From Streptomyces sp. NBC_00554 (GTDB lineage Bacteria > Actinomycetota > Actinomycetes > Streptomycetales > Streptomycetaceae): a stretch of DNA of 64,000 nucleotides. The position numbers and the translations under genes are program-made. Every line of letters starts with the position of its first letter. The stretch's first letter is position 1. Below are positions 61,189-64,000 of the stretch, piece by piece. The DNA lies in the NCBI RefSeq assembly GCF_041431135.1, contig NZ_CP107799.1, positions 496,001 to 560,000 of the forward strand. The letters are read 5' to 3'. A model generated the notes under the pieces. That model did no database searches, had not been told where the DNA came from, and was given only the letters and a program-made list of their open reading frames with translations.

Positions 61189-61815
61189 GTGGCGTCCGGT
61201 CGGGAGAAGGCGTACGCGTACCTCAAGGACACGGTGCTGACGGATCCGGCGATGCAGGGAGAGTTTCTCTCGGAGCAGGACATCGCCGACCGGATCGGGG
61301 TGTCGCGCACGCCCATCCGGGAAGCACTGCTGCTGCTCGCGGCCGAGGATCTCGTCGAGCTGGTGCCCAAGCGCGGCGCGCGTGTGTCGCCGCTGACGGG
61401 CCGGGAGATCTCCGAGCTGATGGAGCTGCGCGGGATCGTCGAACGGTACGCGGCCCAGCAGGTCATCGGAGCGGACCGGGCTCCGCTGCAGGAGCTGGGC
61501 GAACTCCTGCAGCAGCAGCGGGAGTTGAACGGTCCCGACCAGGCCAAGGAGTTCATCGCCGTCGATCACCTCTTCCACTCCACCCTCGTGTCCGCCGTGG
61601 GCAACAGGCTGCTCGAACGGCACTACGACGGGCTGCGCAGCCGCCAGGTCAGGGCAGGGGTGGTGGCGCTCTACAACCAGCACGGCCGCCAGGAGGCGGT
61701 GCTCCACGAACACCAGGACATCCTCACCGCGCTCGCGGCCGGTGACGCGACGGCCGCGTGCGCCGCGATCGACAGTCATCTGCAGTCGACCCTGAAGGTG
61801 CTGCTCGCCGGTTAG
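61189..61815 (+). CDS. GntR/FadR-family regulator
   Basis: A 208-residue regulator. The winged helix at the N terminus (about 10-70) reads SEQDIADRIGVSRTPIREALLLL, with the wing LVPKRGARVS. The all-helical FCD domain follows (about 75-205), with metal-type residues in the HLFHSTLVSAVGNRLL and HGRQEAVLHEHQDILTAL segments. Such FCD proteins sense carboxylic acids. A GGGGG run precedes GTG 61186/61189. It is convergent with the cupin/nitrilase/MFS genes it probably regulates. Confidence 0.87.
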   Translation: MASGREKAYAYLKDTVLTDPAMQGEFLSEQDIADRIGVSRTPIREALLLLAAEDLVELVPKRGARVSPLTGREISELMELRGIVERYAAQQVIGADRAPLQELGELLQQQRELNGPDQAKEFIAVDHLFHSTLVSAVGNRLLERHYDGLRSRQVRAGVVALYNQHGRQEAVLHEHQDILTALAAGDATAACAAIDSHLQSTLKVLLAG

Positions 61816-61830
61816 GCAGAGGCGACCGAG

Positions 61831-62175
61831 TCACCTCTGCGGGTAGGTGAAGACGAGCATGGTGACGCCTTCGGCCGTCGTCCAGGGGCCATGGGGCATT
61901 CCCGGCGGGCGGCAGGCGTACGAGCCCTGCGGGAACGTCTCGTCAAGGGTGAGGTCGTGCAGATCGCCCTGGAGGATCCAGACCTCTTCCCAGAAGTCGT
62001 GCCGGGTCACGCCATCGGCGGACGTGTCGGTGCCCGGCGCCCACCGGACGAGCGTGGTGCGGTGCGCGCCGGTCGGGTCCTCGGCGAGGACGCGCTCTTC
62101 GATCCCCTCGGCGGCCCGGGCCGGCGCTGTCCAGGGCCCCGCGGGCAGGTGGAACTCCAACTCCGGTTTGCTCAT
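61831..62175 (-). CDS. Small cupin-domain protein
   Basis: A 114-residue single-domain cupin. The beta-barrel motifs appear as HRTTLVRWAPGTDTSADGVTRHDFWEEVWILQGDLHDL (motif 1, His and Glu) and CRPPGMPHGPWTTAEGV (motif 2, His), enough to bind one metal ion. It could be an isomerase, a lyase or a storage/binding protein. Its ATG overlaps the stop of the nitrilase gene by 4 bp, so the two are translationally coupled and act on related substrates. Confidence 0.85.
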   Translation of the reverse strand: MSKPELEFHLPAGPWTAPARAAEGIEERVLAEDPTGAHRTTLVRWAPGTDTSADGVTRHDFWEEVWILQGDLHDLTLDETFPQGSYACRPPGMPHGPWTTAEGVTMLVFTYPQR

Positions 62176-62975
62176 GAGTCCCGCCCCAGGCGGCGGTTGG
62201 CCAGCACCGACGTCTTCTTGCGGACGGCTGTGACCTCGTCGACATCGAGGTCGGCGATCAGCAGGCCCGGCTCCGCATCCAAGCCCGCGCGTACGGTCCC
62301 GTCCGGGCCGACCACCAAGCTGTGCCCGATGCCTGTCGGCGCCGAGGAGTGCGCTGCCACTCCCCCGGCCGCCGGGTCGGCCTGGTCCACGGCCGCGACC
62401 CAGAGCGTGGCGTCCAGGGCGCGGGCACGGACCAGCAGTTCCCACTGTTCACGCTTGCCCGGCCCGGCTCCCCAGGACGCGGCCAGCAGCGTCGAGATGG
62501 CACCCGCGTCGGCGTGCGCCCGGAACAGTTCGGGGAAGCGGACGTCGTAGCAGGTGGCCAGTCCCATGCGTACGCCGTCGATGTCGATCGTGACGATCCG
62601 CGAGCCCGCGGCGACCGTGTCCGACTCGGCGTAGCCGAAGGCGTCGTACAGATGGATCTTGTCGTACGCCGCCTCAACACCCGGGCCGGTGGCCAGCAGG
62701 GTGTTGGCCACCCGTCCGCGCGGAGCCGGGGTGAACATGCCCGCCACCACGACGGTGCCGGCCGCGGCTGCGATGGCGCGCACCGCATCCGCCCAAGGTC
62801 CGTCGAGGGGCTGTGCGATCGGTGCCAAGGGGGTACCGAAGCAGGCCATCGACGCCTCGGGGAACACGACGACGCGCGCTCCGGCCGCCGCGGCGCGATG
62901 GGTGTCGTCCTCGATGAGTGCGAGGTTCTTGTCGGGTTCGGTTCCGCTGGTGAACTGGCTCAGGGCGATACGCAC
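62172..62975 (-). CDS. Carbon-nitrogen hydrolase (nitrilase superfamily)
   Basis: A 267-residue amidase/nitrilase-fold enzyme. The Glu-Lys-Cys triad is clear: Glu in VVVFPEASMACFG, Lys in AAYDKIHLYDAFG and Cys in LATCYDVRFPELFR. Length fits omega-amidase or N-carbamoylase-like branches that hydrolyse C-N bonds in small amides. ATG 62975 is the first residue of the family. It lies 49 bp after the transporter gene on the same strand, followed by the cupin, suggesting import then deamidation of an amide or nitrile. Confidence 0.9.
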   Translation of the reverse strand: MRIALSQFTSGTEPDKNLALIEDDTHRAAAAGARVVVFPEASMACFGTPLAPIAQPLDGPWADAVRAIAAAAGTVVVAGMFTPAPRGRVANTLLATGPGVEAAYDKIHLYDAFGYAESDTVAAGSRIVTIDIDGVRMGLATCYDVRFPELFRAHADAGAISTLLAASWGAGPGKREQWELLVRARALDATLWVAAVDQADPAAGGVAAHSSAPTGIGHSLVVGPDGTVRAGLDAEPGLLIADLDVDEVTAVRKKTSVLANRRLGRDS

Positions 62976-63024
62976 GGGCGGCCTTTCTACGTCGGGATGG
63001 ATGCGGGCGGGGATCGGCGCGGGA

Positions 63025-64000
63025 TCAGGAAACCTCGGCGGCGGGTTCGGAGGAGTGTGCGACGCGTGGCATCTCCTCGTCCGTGGCGTCGTCCGCGTCC
63101 CGGCCCAGCGACAGGCCGGCGATGGTGACGGCCGCGGCGACGGCGATGTACAGCGCCAGCGGAACCCAGCTGTCGTACGAGCTCAGCAGAGCGGTGAACA
63201 ACAGCGGTGCGACCGCGCCGCCGATGAGGCCAGCGAGCGTGTAGGCCAGCGAGGAGCCCGTGTAGCGCAGCCGCGGGGAGAACTGCTCGGCGATGAAAGC
63301 CGCCTGCGGCCCGTACATGACGGAGTGGATGGCCAGGCCCACGACGACGCCGAACGCGAGGAGGGGCCAGCTGCCGCCGTCGGCCATCAGGAAGAACACG
63401 AACGGCCATACGCCCGCCGCCACGGCCGCACAGCCGTACAGCAGACGCCTGTTGACCCGGTCGGACAGGGCTCCGGCGAGCGGGATGAGGAAGACCTGGA
63501 GCGAGGAGCCGATGAGTACGGCGGCCAGCGCGGAGCCGCGCGCCATGCCCAGTTCGCCGGTGGCGTAGGTGAGGACGAAGACGGTGAACATCGCGTAGAG
63601 CACATCGGGGCCCACCCGGCACAGGATGGCCGCGCACAGGGCGCGGGGCTGGGTGGTGAACACCTCGCGGATCGGCGCCTCGGGCCGACTCTGTTCGGCC
63701 TGCATCGCCTTGAACACCGGTGTCTCCTCCAGCTTGGCCCGGATCCACAGGCCGAAGCCGACCAGCACGCCGGACAGCAGGAACGCCACGCGCCAGCCCC
63801 AGGACAGGAACTGATCCTCCGTCAGGAGTACGCCGAGGGCGGCCAGGACGCCGTTCGCGAGGAGGTTGCCGGCGGGCGGTCCGACCTGCGCGGCGGAGGC
63901 GTAGAAGCCGCGGCGGCGCGGGTCCCCGAACTCGCTGGACAGCAGGACTGCGCCGCCCCACTCGCCGCCCACGCCGACGCCCTGGGCGAAGCGCAGCACG
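63025..64000 (-). CDS. MFS metabolite:H+ symporter, partial
   Basis: The C-terminal 325 or so residues of a major facilitator of the metabolite/shikimate:H+ symporter (MHS) family; the N terminus lies beyond the window. The conserved cytoplasmic segment FAQGVGVGGEWGGAVLLSSE, helices through PVFKAM and GPDVLYAMFTVFVLTYATGE, and the loop ALSDRVNRRLLY are present. MHS proteins import carboxylates, betaines or aromatic acids. It is the first visible gene of the transporter-nitrilase-cupin unit, which together with the convergent GntR gene should be a small catabolic system. Confidence 0.9.
   Translation of the reverse strand, partial: VLRFAQGVGVGGEWGGAVLLSSEFGDPRRRGFYASAAQVGPPAGNLLANGVLAALGVLLTEDQFLSWGWRVAFLLSGVLVGFGLWIRAKLEETPVFKAMQAEQSRPEAPIREVFTTQPRALCAAILCRVGPDVLYAMFTVFVLTYATGELGMARGSALAAVLIGSSLQVFLIPLAGALSDRVNRRLLYGCAAVAAGVWPFVFFLMADGGSWPLLAFGVVVGLAIHSVMYGPQAAFIAEQFSPRLRYTGSSLAYTLAGLIGGAVAPLLFTALLSSYDSWVPLALYIAVAAAVTIAGLSLGRDADDATDEEMPRVAHSSEPAAEVS

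Overview
The window is high-GC actinobacterial DNA, almost certainly a Streptomyces chromosome arm. The evidence is strong third-position GC bias, GTG and TTG starts, GGAGG ribosome sites, leaderless promoters and stem-loop terminators without U-tracts. Secreted enzymes (GH18 chitinase, GH110 galactosidase, PhoD phosphatase), an abundance of one-component regulators and a DevR/DevS-like pair called OsdR/OsdK in streptomycetes all fit. I see no tRNA, rRNA, CRISPR array, insertion sequence or prophage. All calls come from reading the sequence; no search was run.

Layout. 1-18.1 kb is mixed accessory DNA: a zinc-ribbon protein, a seven-bladed WD40 protein bracketed by an imperfect direct repeat, a leaderless chitinase with a DasR-type operator inside its promoter, a GH110 enzyme, DUF1996 and DUF305 secreted proteins, a leaderless ArsR gene with a VOC protein, an M20 peptidase/AbgT pair next to a tandem-domain Lrp regulator, a class E sortase, tiny membrane-protein genes and a LacI pseudogene. 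18.1-47.5 kb is a hypoxia/dormancy island. 47.5-64 kb returns to accessory genes: OsmC, PhoD, a probably second NAD-dependent ligase, a frameshifted LRV-repeat gene, a luciferase-like monooxygenase, a TetR/dehydrogenase/aldo-keto reductase operon, an AraC-controlled aldo-keto reductase and a GntR/cupin/nitrilase/MFS catabolic cluster that leaves the window.

The island is the most interesting part. A two-GAF histidine kinase (OsdK) and a NarL-type regulator (OsdR) sit beside six two-domain universal stress proteins, a solitary cyclic-nucleotide-binding protein, pyruvate formate-lyase and its radical-SAM activase, two zinc alcohol dehydrogenases, SulP and DoxX-like membrane proteins, PPK2 polyphosphate kinase, phosphoketolase, GAPDH, a GNAT/ADP-forming acyl-CoA synthetase fusion, a CBS-BON protein, a flavodoxin and pyruvate phosphate dikinase. 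Together they could make ATP from sugar phosphates, pyruvate, polyphosphate and pyrophosphate when respiration stops.

A family of 14-bp palindromes, GGGCC-N4-GGCCC, recurs about 80-125 bp upstream of the start codons of osdR, three stress-protein genes, pfl, the DoxX-like gene and the acyl-CoA synthetase gene, often as pairs about 21 bp apart. The arm and spacer lengths equal those of the mycobacterial DevR box. I infer that these are OsdR operators that make the island one regulon. The short ppk2-xfp divergent gap lacks this box and instead holds four tandem 13-14-bp repeats.
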